Shown here piece after piece: positions 15,219 to 24,310 of a stretch of DNA of 64,000 nt. The notes below the pieces were generated by a model. It did no database searches and was not told where the DNA came from. It saw only the letters and a program-made list of their open reading frames with translations. The stretch comes from Cognatiyoonia sp965661665 (lineage in GTDB: Bacteria > Pseudomonadota > Alphaproteobacteria > Rhodobacterales > Rhodobacteraceae). Location of the stretch: positions 42,432 to 106,431 of the forward strand of contig NZ_CBFIEO010000011.1 in the NCBI RefSeq assembly GCF_965661665.1, read 5' to 3'. Every line of letters starts with the position of its first letter. The first letter of the stretch is position 1. Both the position numbers and the translations under genes were made by a program.

Positions 15219-16751
15219 ATGTCGTTCCCTTCCCAAATCACGTTCTCGGACGATCAAGCTGCGGCTTGGGATGATATTGCAGCGATGCTGCGGCAATCGG
15301 GTGTTGAGTTGGACGACAGCCTTCTGATGCCGCCGAAATCTGACCGGTCTTCCGTTCTTGCGGTGGTGGGCAAGGCGGGGTCGGGCAAGACGCTGTTGCT
15401 TGCCAAACTCTACGAGGCGTTGGAGGAGGCGGGCGTCGATGTGATTTCGGGCGACTGGGAGGGGCGCAAGAAGAAAGACCGTCGGACGCTTGCGATTTTA
15501 GCACCCACCAACAAAGCAGCGAGTGTGTTGCGCACGCGCGGGGTGCCTGCGACGACGATCCACCGCATCCTCTACACCCCCGTTTATAGTCCAGAGTATG
15601 AAAAGATTGCCGAATGGCTTGTGGGGCAAGGCGACCGGCCGGAGATTGAGGGGCTGACGGATGTGGCCCTTGATCGGGCGCAAGCCTCCTACCTTCAGAA
15701 CAAATCGATTCCAGCGGCGCTCGCTGCGGCGGGCTTGCGGGGCAGTGATTTCATCACCGGCTGGAAACGGCGGGAGGAACCACTGGATATCGGGTTCATC
15801 GATGAAAGTTCGATGCTGGATGAGAAGCAAGTCGAAGACCTGAAAGAGATTTTCCCAACGCTGTTGTTGTTCGGCGATCCGGCACAGTTGCCGCCCGTAC
15901 AGACTAGTGGGGGCATGGTGTTTGAGACCTTGCCGGAGCAGCGGGTGTTGGAGTTGAACCGCGTGCATCGTCAGGATGCGGACAACCCAATCCTTGATTT
16001 GGCCCACGCCTTGGCTGACTCGCAGCTTGATTTCTACAGGTTTGAGCAGCTTGTGAAGGAGGCGGCAGAACGGGATGAACGGGTGGTTTTGGCGCAAAGG
16101 GTTGAAGCGGGTCTGATGGCACGGTCGCCCGCATTGGTCTGGCGTAATGCGACGCGCATCCGTCTGATCCATGCGTTCCGTGCGGCCTATGGCGCGCCGG
16201 GGGATGAGTTGTTGGAAGGGGAGCCGCTTATCTGCGACGGGATCGAGCTGCCCATGAAGCACCGCAAGAAGCGGCTTGATCTGGAGGCGCGGGGCCTCAT
16301 CAAAGGCGCGCAAGTGATCTATCTAGGACCGGGGCGCAAGCCTGGGTTTTCGCGCCTGCATGTGATGGGGGCGGAGGACCCGCAAGTCAGCGCGGCCTCC
16401 ATCGTGAAGATTGAACAAGAGGGCGATGAGGAGCCGTTTATCCCCTTTGCGGCAAAGATGGGGGCCACGTTCCTGCACGGGGCCGCGGTCACAATCCACA
16501 AGGCGCAAGGGTCGCAGTGGGACGCGGTGCAGGTCTTTGCCCCCGATATTTATGCGGCCAGCCGGATGGGGCGGAGGGAAGCAGGACAACCGCTTTGGAA
16601 GCGGCTCGCTTACGTCGCGATCACACGGGCGGAGACGCAGTTGCGGTGGGTGGTGCGCAATCGTCTTGGGCGGCCCGATAGTCCGTTGGTTGTGGATGAT
16701 TTGAAGGCCCCAGCAGCGGCGTTGACGTTAACGGCGGAGGATGTGGAATGA
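15219..16751 (+). CDS. RecD-like ATP-dependent DNA helicase (superfamily 1)
   Basis: 510 residues. Walker A GKAGSGKT at 51-58, motif Ia ILAPTNKAASVLR, Walker B FIDESSML, motif III LFGDPAQLPPV, and the C-terminal UvrD-like end HGAAVTIHKAQGSQWDAVQVF with YVAITRAE. This is the layout of RecD-like/Pif1-type DNA helicases that act alone rather than in RecBCD; no RecB or RecC gene is near. The substrate is probably DNA ends or flaps in repair. The last four bases (ATGA) overlap the next gene, so the two are cotranscribed. Confidence 0.85.
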   Translation: MSFPSQITFSDDQAAAWDDIAAMLRQSGVELDDSLLMPPKSDRSSVLAVVGKAGSGKTLLLAKLYEALEEAGVDVISGDWEGRKKKDRRTLAILAPTNKAASVLRTRGVPATTIHRILYTPVYSPEYEKIAEWLVGQGDRPEIEGLTDVALDRAQASYLQNKSIPAALAAAGLRGSDFITGWKRREEPLDIGFIDESSMLDEKQVEDLKEIFPTLLLFGDPAQLPPVQTSGGMVFETLPEQRVLELNRVHRQDADNPILDLAHALADSQLDFYRFEQLVKEAAERDERVVLAQRVEAGLMARSPALVWRNATRIRLIHAFRAAYGAPGDELLEGEPLICDGIELPMKHRKKRLDLEARGLIKGAQVIYLGPGRKPGFSRLHVMGAEDPQVSAASIVKIEQEGDEEPFIPFAAKMGATFLHGAAVTIHKAQGSQWDAVQVFAPDIYAASRMGRREAGQPLWKRLAYVAITRAETQLRWVVRNRLGRPDSPLVVDDLKAPAAALTLTAEDVE

Positions 16752-17476
16752 AGACAATGATCGTCACAGGAGCTAGCGGCGGCATTGGACGTGCGGTGGC
16801 GGAGACGTGTTTGACCAAAGGCTGGACCGTCGGTCTGATCGCGCGGCGCCAAGCTGCATTGGAGGAGATTGCGACCAAGCATTCAGAGGCCGTTGTCCTC
16901 CCGGCGGATGTAACCGATGCGGCGGCGGTTGAGGCTGCTTTCGCAGTTTTCTTGGATCAGGCGGGTCGGTTGGATGTGCTTTTTAACAATGCAGGGATTT
17001 TCACGCCTTCTGCACTGATTGATGAGGTGTCTGTTGAGCATTGGCAGCAGGCCGTGGATGTGAACCTGACGAGCATGTTTCTGGCGGCACGCGCCGCCTT
17101 TGGCCAGATGCGCAGGCAAGACCCACAAGGGGGACGGATCATCAACAACGGCTCCGTCTCCGCCCATGTGCCGCGCGAAGGGTCGGTGACATATACCGCG
17201 ACCAAACATGGGGTGACGGGGCTCACGCGGTCGATTTCGCTGGATGGACGTCCGTTCCACATCGCATGCGGTCAGATTGATATCGGCAATGCGGAGACGG
17301 ATATGCTGCGCGATCTGGCGCAGCGTGCGAAGGCAAAGGGGGAGACCCCGCCGCCCATGATGGATGTGCAACTGGTGGCCGATGCGGTGTTGGCGATGGC
17401 CGAACTACCGCTCAACGCCAATGTGCAGTTTCAAACGCTGATGGCGACGCAGATGCCCTATATCGGGCGCGGCTAG
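16748..17476 (+). CDS. Short-chain dehydrogenase/reductase
   Basis: 242 residues, a classical SDR: cofactor motif TGASGGIG (7-14), NNAG, the catalytic serine in NNGSVSAH and Y-x3-K in YTATKHG. R34/R35 after strand two (GLIARRQ) suggests NADP preference. The substrate is unknown. ATG overlaps the helicase stop by four bases. The stop TAG overlaps the convergent TIGR02186 stop in a shared CTAG. Confidence 0.85.
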   Translation: MKTMIVTGASGGIGRAVAETCLTKGWTVGLIARRQAALEEIATKHSEAVVLPADVTDAAAVEAAFAVFLDQAGRLDVLFNNAGIFTPSALIDEVSVEHWQQAVDVNLTSMFLAARAAFGQMRRQDPQGGRIINNGSVSAHVPREGSVTYTATKHGVTGLTRSISLDGRPFHIACGQIDIGNAETDMLRDLAQRAKAKGETPPPMMDVQLVADAVLAMAELPLNANVQFQTLMATQMPYIGRG

Positions 17477-18219
17477 CGTCGGGCGAGCGTGAAGACGGCA
17501 GAGGCGAGCCAGCCGGAGGCGATGGCAATTGCTAAGGACATCAGGCCGTACCAGAACGCATGTTCGCGTGAGAGGTTGTAGAGCCACCGCTCCAACCCAA
17601 CTTTTTTGACGGGGATCACGTTTTCATAGCTGTCGATCACGGTGCCGTCGCGGGTGAGGTAGATTTGCGTGGCATAGGCGCCTTCGGTTAGGTTGGCAGG
17701 CATTTCGACAGAAGTGCTGAAAAGGGTGTCCTGTGACAGGCTGACCGCCCCCTCGTTCACTTGATAAAGGCTTTGGTCTTCGCGGATGCGCAGGAGCGCG
17801 GCAGAGAAGTTGCGGCTGTCGAGCACGTTGGTCCCGACTTGGCCGAGGGCTTGCGGAATTGTGATCTTGTGGCGCAGGTCTTCTGAAGCGCGCAGGACAT
17901 CTTCCAACGGTCCGCTGCTGGCGACGGCATAGAAGGAGGGGGCCTCTGCAATCTCGACCTGATCAGTGTTGACCCAGATGCCGAACTTTTGCGCTTTGCG
18001 GCGGACGGTGACGTCTTGATCGGGGCCCGCGACAGTGATGATGACGCCCATCTCCCCCTCAGGTTCAGGCGCGTTGCGGCGGACGGCACCGAAGATTAGG
18101 ATGTCTGATCCGTTGAAGGTCACGTTTATCGACACCTCATCCCGGCTGAGGTCGGACACGATGCTTTCCGCAGTGAGCGGTGTGGCAAGACACAGAAGGA
18201 GAGCAAGAAGCGCGCGCAT
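17473..18219 (-). CDS. TIGR02186 family membrane-anchored periplasmic protein
   Basis: 248 residues: signal peptide (MRALLALLLCLATPLTAES), a beta-rich periplasmic body (SDLSRDEVSINVTFNGSDI) and a C-terminal membrane helix (about 222-243, then LARR). This layout and sequence belong to TIGR02186, a family usually coded next to a TauE-type transporter in Alphaproteobacteria. Function is unknown; a periplasmic partner of the exporter is likely. ATG 18219 shares one base with the transporter stop (TGATG), so the two are coupled. Confidence 0.85.
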   Translation of the reverse strand: MRALLALLLCLATPLTAESIVSDLSRDEVSINVTFNGSDILIFGAVRRNAPEPEGEMGVIITVAGPDQDVTVRRKAQKFGIWVNTDQVEIAEAPSFYAVASSGPLEDVLRASEDLRHKITIPQALGQVGTNVLDSRNFSAALLRIREDQSLYQVNEGAVSLSQDTLFSTSVEMPANLTEGAYATQIYLTRDGTVIDSYENVIPVKKVGLERWLYNLSREHAFWYGLMSLAIAIASGWLASAVFTLARR

Positions 18220-19133
18220 CAGTGGGCCCCCGTTCCGAGCGAATACAGTTCCGCAGGTTCCAGAATAAGGTCCAGTGCCAGCTTTCCGCAGACGGTGATC
18301 ACAAGCAACGCCAGAAGGATACGAAGCTGTTCGGCCTTCATCTTTACCCCTATTTGGGTTCCGATCTGTGCGCCTATGACGCCGCCCACCAGTAAGAGCA
18401 CCGCCAGAACGATGTCGACCGTGTAGTTTGTGGTGGCGTGCAGCATGGTGGTGAAGCCGGTCACAAAGATGATCTGGAAGAGCGATGTGCCGACAACTAC
18501 TTTGGTCGGCATGCCCAGCAAGTAGATCATTGCAGGCACAATGATAAAGCCGCCGCCGACGCCCATGATGGCGGCAAGGATGCCGACGCTTACGCCCACA
18601 AGGATGGGTGGGATGACCGAAATATAGAGGCCAGAAACCCGAAATTTTATTTTGAAGGGCAGGTTGTGGACCCATGTATGTTTGCGGCGTTTTGGGGTCG
18701 CGCCAGGTTTGCCCGACTGCCGGATCGCTTTCAGGCTTTCGACAAACATCAGGCTGCCAATGATGCCCAAGAACACAACATAGCAGAGGCGCACCAGCAG
18801 ATCGACCTGACCGAGCGATTTGAGATAGTTGAAGACCAGCACGCCAAATGCCGCGCCTATGAGACCGCCGATGAGCAGGACCGATCCCATTTTGAGGTCC
18901 ACGGTTTTGCGTTTGAGGTGTGCCAAGACGCCGGAGAAGGAGGAGGCGACGATCTGGTTGGCTTCAGTGGCGACGGCGACCGCTGGCGGGATGCCAATGA
19001 AGAACAGAAGCGGCGTCATCAGAAAGCCGCCGCCAACGCCAAACATGCCCGACAAAATGCCGACCATCCCGCCCAGCCCAAAGAGCAGGAAGGCATTTAC
19101 CGAAACCTCGGCAATGGGAAGGTAGATTTGCAT
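18219..19133 (-). CDS. TauE/SafE family anion exporter
   Basis: 304 residues with about eight membrane segments in two repeats; each repeat carries the family loop (SGMFGVGGGFLMTPLLFF and AAIMGVGGGFIIVPAMIY). Members export sulfite, sulfoacetate or related anions. ATG 19133 (MQIYLPIAEV) is preferred to 19187, which adds a hydrophilic lead. Coupled to the TIGR02186 gene by TGATG. Marine bacteria using taurine or other sulfonates need such an exporter, but no sulfonate gene is nearby, so the substrate is open. Confidence 0.85.
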   Translation of the reverse strand: MQIYLPIAEVSVNAFLLFGLGGMVGILSGMFGVGGGFLMTPLLFFIGIPPAVAVATEANQIVASSFSGVLAHLKRKTVDLKMGSVLLIGGLIGAAFGVLVFNYLKSLGQVDLLVRLCYVVFLGIIGSLMFVESLKAIRQSGKPGATPKRRKHTWVHNLPFKIKFRVSGLYISVIPPILVGVSVGILAAIMGVGGGFIIVPAMIYLLGMPTKVVVGTSLFQIIFVTGFTTMLHATTNYTVDIVLAVLLLVGGVIGAQIGTQIGVKMKAEQLRILLALLVITVCGKLALDLILEPAELYSLGTGAH

Positions 19134-19279
19134 GGGCGTGTCCTGCAGGGTCAGATGCTGCTGATGCCCGCTAACAGCACCTTTCATGGGGTCATGTCAA
19201 ACCCCTCGGCCCAGATTTTTCTGCACCTGCAGTATTTCCCTGCCCGTTGGATGGACCGAGCGGGGGAAACTGGACTGAA

Positions 19280-20248
19280 CTATCGCTCTTTCACGTAGGG
19301 CTCGCCACCGGCACGGGGTGGGATCGCCTTGCCCACAAAACCTGCAAGGATCACGACGGTGAGGATGTAGGGTAGCGCGTCGAGCAGTTGACCGTTCACT
19401 TTGAAACCAAGGGTGTTTTCCAAAAGGTCTGGGCGCAGGGCGAGGGCTTGCAGGAAGCCAAAAAGTAGCGTGGCATAAAGCGCATACCACGGCCGCCATT
19501 TGGCAAAGATCAGGGCGGCGAGTGCGATAAAGCCGCGTCCGGCGCTCATGTCCTTGGTGAAGCCCGCTTGCAGAGCGGTGGAGAGGTATGCCCCCGCCAA
19601 CCCACAAAGGATGCCGCAGATGATCACGGCGGCGTAGCGCAGTTGGACGACGGAGACACCAGCAGTATCGACCGATGCAGGGTTCTCCCCCACGGCGCGG
19701 AGGCGTAGACCAAACCGTGTGCGGTAGAGCACCCACCATGTGAACGGCACTAGCAGGAAAGCGACGTAGACAAGGATCGAATGGCCTGAGATGAGCTCGC
19801 GGTAAATCAGCCCAAAGAGCGGCACGTTTTGCAATGTATCGGCGAGAGGAAGGGTGATTGGTTCGAAGCGGCCTGCACCTTGCAGAGTTGGGGTTCTGCC
19901 GCCTTGAGCGAACCAGCTTTGCGCGACAACGACGGTAAGGCCTGCCGCAAGGAAGTTGATCGCGACGCCGGAAATCAACTGATTGCCGCGGAAGGTGATG
20001 GAGGCAACGCCGTGGATCGCGGACAAAAGCAGCGACGCCCCGATGCCTGCCAAAAGACCGACCCACGCGCTGCCGGAGGTGTAGGCAACAGCGGCGGCCA
20101 TGAAAGCGGCGGCGAGCATTTTCCCTTCGAGCCCGATGTCGAAGATACCAGCGCGTTCTGAGTAGAGCCCCGCAAGGCAAGCCAGTAAAAGTGGGATCGC
20201 CAGACGGACGGAAGAGTCGAGGATTTGGAGGATAGTGAGCAGATCCAT
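19280..20248 (-). CDS. BMP-type ABC transporter permease (nucleoside/purine)
   Basis: 322 residues of the BPD_transp_2 family with about nine membrane helices. LLLACLAGLYSERAGIFDIG (18-37) followed by GLEGKM and RAVGENPASVDTAGVS are the signatures of the second permease of BMP-dependent nucleoside importers (YufQ/NupC type). Last gene of the operon bmp-small gene-ATPase-permease-permease, two bases after the previous stop. With its partner it forms the membrane pore. A second, separate set of the same type lies at 51-56 kb. Confidence 0.9.
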   Translation of the reverse strand: MDLLTILQILDSSVRLAIPLLLACLAGLYSERAGIFDIGLEGKMLAAAFMAAAVAYTSGSAWVGLLAGIGASLLLSAIHGVASITFRGNQLISGVAINFLAAGLTVVVAQSWFAQGGRTPTLQGAGRFEPITLPLADTLQNVPLFGLIYRELISGHSILVYVAFLLVPFTWWVLYRTRFGLRLRAVGENPASVDTAGVSVVQLRYAAVIICGILCGLAGAYLSTALQAGFTKDMSAGRGFIALAALIFAKWRPWYALYATLLFGFLQALALRPDLLENTLGFKVNGQLLDALPYILTVVILAGFVGKAIPPRAGGEPYVKER

Positions 20249-20250
20249 GA

Positions 20251-21342
20251 TTACGCCCCCTTCCGTACGGCAAGGAAAATGTGCTCAAGCGGCATCCTGA
20301 CCATGTTGTCCAAAGCCCCAGTGAAAAGGATCACCAGCGCTTGGATCACAACGATGAGTTCGCGTGGGATCGACGTCCAAAGCGCAAGCTCCGCCCCGCC
20401 TTGGTAAAGGAACCCGAAAAGGAGCGCGGCGAGGAAGACACCGAACGGGTGGCTGCGGCCCATCAAGGCGACAGCGATGCCGATGAAGCCCGCGCCTTCG
20501 ACAGCGTTGAGGACGAGCCGTTCTGCTTCGCCCATGACGTTGTTGATGGCCATCATGCCTGCCAATGCGCCGGAGATCAGCATGGCGATCATGATGATTT
20601 TGGTTGGTCTGATGCCCGCGTATTTCGCAGCGCTTTCCGAATGCCCAAATGAGCGGATTTCATAGCCGAGGCGGGTGCGCCAGATGAGGAACCACAGGGC
20701 GAAGCAGGCGGCGACGGCGACAAAGAAGCTGATGTTCGCGGGTGCGCCGCGGAACAGTGGTGTTTCGGCGGTAGAGAACATGTCCTGGAACGATGGAAGG
20801 TGGGTCGCCTCTGGGAATTTTCCCGTGGCAGGTTCCATTGAACCCGTTGGTTTCAGGGCGCCGATCAGCAGGAAGTTCAATAATGCCGAAGCGATGAAGT
20901 TGAACATGATCGTGGTAATCACGATGTGGCTGCCGCGTTTGGCTTGCAATAAGGCCGGGATCGTCGCCCAAGCCGCGCCGAACAGGGCCGCAGATACGGT
21001 CGCACCCAGCAAGGCGAGGGACCAATGCGGCCACGGCAGATAGATACAGACGAGCGCGACGCCCAATCCCCCAAGCATCGCCTGACCTTCGCCGCCAATA
21101 TTGAACATGCGCGCGTGGAAGGCGATGGCGACTGCGAGGCCCGTGAAGATGAAGTTCGTGGCGTAGTACAAGGTGTAGCCCCAGCCGTAGGTGCTGCCCA
21201 AAGCCCCATCGATCATTAGCATCAACGCGGCCCAAGGGTTTTCTCCAATGGCGAGGATCACAATCGCAGACAGAATCGCCGCCAGCAAAAGACTGATCAG
21301 AGGGACGAGGACGACCTCCGCCCATTTTGGCATCACATCCAT
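20251..21342 (-). CDS. BMP-type ABC transporter permease (nucleoside/purine)
   Basis: 363 residues, about ten membrane helices, the larger permease (YufP/NupB type) of a BMP importer. Seen: AFHARMFNIGGEGQAMLGGLG, the cytoplasmic coupling loop RSFGHSESAAKYAGI, and GAGFIGIAVALMGRSHPFG. The start ATG 21342 shares one base with the stop of the ATPase gene. It should pair with the 19280-20248 permease and the 21342-22874 ATPase to import nucleosides or free purines; substrate specificity cannot be read from the sequence. Confidence 0.9.
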   Translation of the reverse strand: MDVMPKWAEVVLVPLISLLLAAILSAIVILAIGENPWAALMLMIDGALGSTYGWGYTLYYATNFIFTGLAVAIAFHARMFNIGGEGQAMLGGLGVALVCIYLPWPHWSLALLGATVSAALFGAAWATIPALLQAKRGSHIVITTIMFNFIASALLNFLLIGALKPTGSMEPATGKFPEATHLPSFQDMFSTAETPLFRGAPANISFFVAVAACFALWFLIWRTRLGYEIRSFGHSESAAKYAGIRPTKIIMIAMLISGALAGMMAINNVMGEAERLVLNAVEGAGFIGIAVALMGRSHPFGVFLAALLFGFLYQGGAELALWTSIPRELIVVIQALVILFTGALDNMVRMPLEHIFLAVRKGA

Positions 21343-22874
21343 TATGCGGCCCCCTTGGTCATTCCGGCCATCAAGAGACCAAGTTCTTTTTCGTCCGTTT
21401 CATCGGGCAAGCGTTCACCCATGATCCGGCCATCGAACATCACAGCGATGCGGTCGGAGAGGGAGAGGATTTCTTCTAACTCGACCGAGACAAGCAAGAT
21501 CGCTTTGCCTTGGTCGCGGAGGGCGACGATTTGTTGGTGGATGAACTCAATCGCGCCGATGTCGACGCCACGTGTCGGCTGACCAACGAGGAGGAGGTCG
21601 GGGTTCCGTTCAATCTCACGCGCCAGAACGATTTTCTGTTGGTTGCCGCCGGAAAAGCTTTTCGCGGCCAGTCGTGGGTTGGGCGGGCGCACGTCGAAGC
21701 GGGCCATTTTTTCTTCGGTATCCGCGCGGATGGCAGCGTTTTCCATACGGATGCCTTTGTTGTAACGGGCGTCATGATGATAGCCGAATGCCACGTTTTC
21801 CCACGCCATGAAGTCCATAATCAGACCTTCGGACTGGCGATCCTCTGGCACGTGAGAGATGCCGCGCTCGCGGCGGCTGCGGCCATCTGATTTGGAGCCT
21901 GTGAGGTCAATTTCTTGACCGTTGACCTTGATGGAGCCTGTGGCCTTTTCATAGCCGCCAAGCACTTCGAGCAGTTCGGATTGCCCGTTGCCTGCGACGC
22001 CTGCGATGCCAAGGATTTCGCCTGCTTTGACGTCAAAACTGACGTCTTTGACGCGATGGACACCCTTTTCGTCAGTAACGTTAAGGTTCTGAACTTCCAG
22101 AATTTTCTGACCTACTTCCGCTGGTTTCTTTTCCACGCGGAGGAGGACTTTGCGCCCAACCATAAGCTCCGCCAGTTCGGGGGGTGACGTCTCCGACGTC
22201 TTCACGGTCGCCGTCATTTCACCACGTCTCATGACCGACACCGTATCCGTGGCATCCATAATCTCCCGCAGTTTGTGGGTGATCAGGATGATGGTTTTGC
22301 CTTCTTCCTTGAGCCGCTCAAGGATGCGAAAAAGCTGATCGGCTTCGGCGGGTGTCAGAACGCCCGTTGGTTCGTCAAGGATCAGGATGTCAGCCTGACG
22401 ATAGAGCGCTTTGAGGATTTCGACGCGCTGCTGCATCCCGACACCGATGTCTTCGATCAGTGCGTCTGGGTCGACATTCAGTTCGTATTCCTGCGCCAGT
22501 GCTTTCAGTTCACGGCGGGCTTTGGCCAGCGACGGCCGTAGCATTGCCCCGTCTTCCGCGCCGAGCACGACGTTTTCAAGCACTGTGAAATTTTCGACCA
22601 GTTTGAAGTGCTGGAACACCATTCCGATGCCCGCAGCGATGGCGGCTTGGCTGTCGGAAATTGTGGTTTTCTGGCTGCCGATAAAGATCTCACCGGCATC
22701 AGCCTTATAGAATCCGTACAAAATCGACATGAGGGTCGATTTGCCCGCGCCGTTTTCGCCGATGATCCCGTGGATCGTACCGGGCATGACGCGGATGGAG
22801 ATATCTTTGTTGGCTTGAACAGGTCCGAAGGCTTTGGAAATGCCTTTGAGCTCAATCGCTGGTGCAGTCGTCAT
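21342..22874 (-). CDS. BMP-type ABC transporter ATPase, two fused nucleotide-binding domains
   Basis: 510 residues with two ATPase domains in one chain, as in sugar and nucleoside importers. First domain: Walker A GENGAGKST, Q-loop VFQHFKLVENF, Walker B ILILDEPTGVLTP. Second domain: degenerate Walker A GVAGNGQSE, signature SFSGGNQQKI and LLLVGQPTRGVDIGA. The start overlaps the small upstream gene in ATGA. It energises the two permeases that follow. Confidence 0.93.
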   Translation of the reverse strand: MTTAPAIELKGISKAFGPVQANKDISIRVMPGTIHGIIGENGAGKSTLMSILYGFYKADAGEIFIGSQKTTISDSQAAIAAGIGMVFQHFKLVENFTVLENVVLGAEDGAMLRPSLAKARRELKALAQEYELNVDPDALIEDIGVGMQQRVEILKALYRQADILILDEPTGVLTPAEADQLFRILERLKEEGKTIILITHKLREIMDATDTVSVMRRGEMTATVKTSETSPPELAELMVGRKVLLRVEKKPAEVGQKILEVQNLNVTDEKGVHRVKDVSFDVKAGEILGIAGVAGNGQSELLEVLGGYEKATGSIKVNGQEIDLTGSKSDGRSRRERGISHVPEDRQSEGLIMDFMAWENVAFGYHHDARYNKGIRMENAAIRADTEEKMARFDVRPPNPRLAAKSFSGGNQQKIVLAREIERNPDLLLVGQPTRGVDIGAIEFIHQQIVALRDQGKAILLVSVELEEILSLSDRIAVMFDGRIMGERLPDETDEKELGLLMAGMTKGAA

Positions 22875-23062
22875 TCTGGTGCTCCGGTCCCGACAAAGCC
22901 GACCATGGGGTTGATCTTATCTCCGTCGAGGTCAACGAAATACTGGCCTTGTTGGACCATCTCTTTGCCGTCGGTGGCGTAGGCCGATGCGTTGGCTGCG
23001 GCACGATCGACGTCGCTGTCCATGTCCCATGCGGAAAAGAAGGTGTCTAGAGAATTTGCCAT
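22871..23062 (-). CDS. 63-residue protein of unknown function inside the BMP transporter operon
   Basis: MANSLDTFFSAWDMDSDVD at the N terminus and a C-terminal half with VDLDGDKINPMVGFVG. ATG 23062 is preceded by a G-rich ribosome site and the stop overlaps the ATPase start in ATGA, so translation is real and coupled. The N terminus faintly resembles SnoaL/NTF2-like proteins but the product is too short for that fold; I do not assign a family. No signal peptide or membrane segment. It might be a regulator or a translational adapter for the ATPase. Confidence 0.55.
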   Translation of the reverse strand: MANSLDTFFSAWDMDSDVDRAAANASAYATDGKEMVQQGQYFVDLDGDKINPMVGFVGTGAPE

Positions 23063-23081
23063 CAAAGCCCCCCGGAATTGA

Positions 23082-23114
23082 GCAGGGCCGCGCCAATGGA
23101 TGACGCGGCCCTGC
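23082..23114 (-). other. Eleven-pair hairpin between bmp and the rest of the transporter operon
   Basis: GCAGGGCCGCG (23082-23092) pairs perfectly with CGCGGCCCTGC (23104-23114) across an 11-base loop. On the minus strand no T run follows, so it is not a standard terminator. Placed right after the binding-protein gene, such stems usually stabilise the abundant upstream mRNA or partly block readthrough, giving more binding protein than transporter. Confidence 0.7.
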
Positions 23115-23137
23115 GATTTTGGCCTAAGCGGTCGGTC

Positions 23138-24133
23138 TTAGAAGTCGAGCGCTGGACAAGTTTCGTCGCTTGAGTAGTCGTGAACGTCCAGCTCACCCGT
23201 TGCGATCTTGACGGCAGCGGCATCGACCATCTGCGCCATTTCAGCTGTGATGAGCTCAGCGTTGAATTCGTCCAGCGCGTAGCCGACGCCTTCGTTCGCG
23301 AGACCCATTGCGTTGAAGCCAGTTTCAACGTCTGCACCGGCGGAGAACGCCTCATAAACAGCGTTGTCGACGCGCTTCAGCATGGACGTCAGAACCTGAC
23401 CTGGGTGCAGGTAGTTCTGGTTTGCGTCAACACCGATGGACAGGATGTTATTGTCGGCTGCTGTTTGTAGAACGCCAACGCCTGTGCCGCCAGCCGCTGC
23501 GAAGACAACGTCAGAGCCTTGACTGATCTGTGCCAGTGTCAGCTCGGACCCCTTCACTGGGTCGTTCCATGCCGCTGGTGTTGTGCCTGTCATGTTGGCC
23601 ACAACGGTTGCATCTGCGTTCACAGCCTTCACACCCTGTGCGTAGCCACACGCGAACTTGCGGATCAGTGGGATGTCCATGCCGCCGACGAAGGACACTG
23701 TGCCGGACTCGGACGCCATTGCAGCGAGCATACCGACGAGGTAGGAGCCTTCATGCTCGTTGAACACAACGGAGCGGACGTTTGGCTGATCGACAACCAT
23801 GTCGATAATGACGAACTTTGTGTCTGGGTAGTCAGCAGCAACTTCGTTCAGGGCTGTTGCGAAAGCAAAGCCAGCCATGACGATTGGGTTTGCGCCGGAC
23901 TCAGCGAAGCGGCGGAGCGCTTGCTCACGCTGTGCGTCGGACTGCAGTTCTACTTCGGCGAAAGAACCACCGGTTTCTTCAGCCCAGCGCTGTGCGCCGT
24001 TGAATGCGGATTCGTTGAAGGATTTGTCGAACTTACCACCAAGATCGAACACGATTGCCGGGTCGGCCATCGTTGCGCCCGCTGTCAGGGCAACTGCGGC
24101 GGACGCGCTCAGCATTTTTTTGATCAATGTCAT
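23138..24133 (-). CDS. BMP family ABC transporter substrate-binding protein
   Basis: 331 residues. Signal peptide MTLIKKMLSASAAVALTAG with likely cleavage after TMA, then the BMP fold: VFDLGGKFDKSFNESAFNGA, NPIVMAGFAF, FNEHEGSYLVGMLAA, GGMDIPLIRKF and GVDANQNYLHPGQVLTS. The phenylalanine/aspartate pattern matches nucleoside-binding PnrA/BMP proteins. ATG 24133 gives a proper signal sequence; an in-frame start at 24235 does not. First gene of its operon. The 177 bases upstream contain no gene; a six-pair GGGCTG/CAGCCC stem (24157-24186) lies in the leader. Confidence 0.9.
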   Translation of the reverse strand: MTLIKKMLSASAAVALTAGATMADPAIVFDLGGKFDKSFNESAFNGAQRWAEETGGSFAEVELQSDAQREQALRRFAESGANPIVMAGFAFATALNEVAADYPDTKFVIIDMVVDQPNVRSVVFNEHEGSYLVGMLAAMASESGTVSFVGGMDIPLIRKFACGYAQGVKAVNADATVVANMTGTTPAAWNDPVKGSELTLAQISQGSDVVFAAAGGTGVGVLQTAADNNILSIGVDANQNYLHPGQVLTSMLKRVDNAVYEAFSAGADVETGFNAMGLANEGVGYALDEFNAELITAEMAQMVDAAAVKIATGELDVHDYSSDETCPALDF

Positions 24134-24310
24134 TGAACTCTCCCAAGTCAATTGTTGGGCTGAACACCTACGATCTGTGACAGCCCCCCAGGTACAAATG
24201 GGCCTTTCAACCCACATTATGTATAGATAAGGCAACGCGGCGCGGCGGGGGTCAACTGCTTTTTGGGATGCAGTGAGGGTAACAGGGAGTTTTCCACAGG
24301 AAATGCGCGC

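Noticed and set aside
17473..18675. Longer TIGR02186 protein starting at 18675
   Set aside because: The extra 152 residues lie antisense-free but out of frame over the TauE gene and remove the signal peptide; ATG 18219 fits both the signal and the TGATG coupling.
19280..24133. The two BMP transporter operons as a recent duplication
   Set aside because: Binding proteins belong to different BMP subtypes, permeases differ strongly, and accessory genes and gene order differ.
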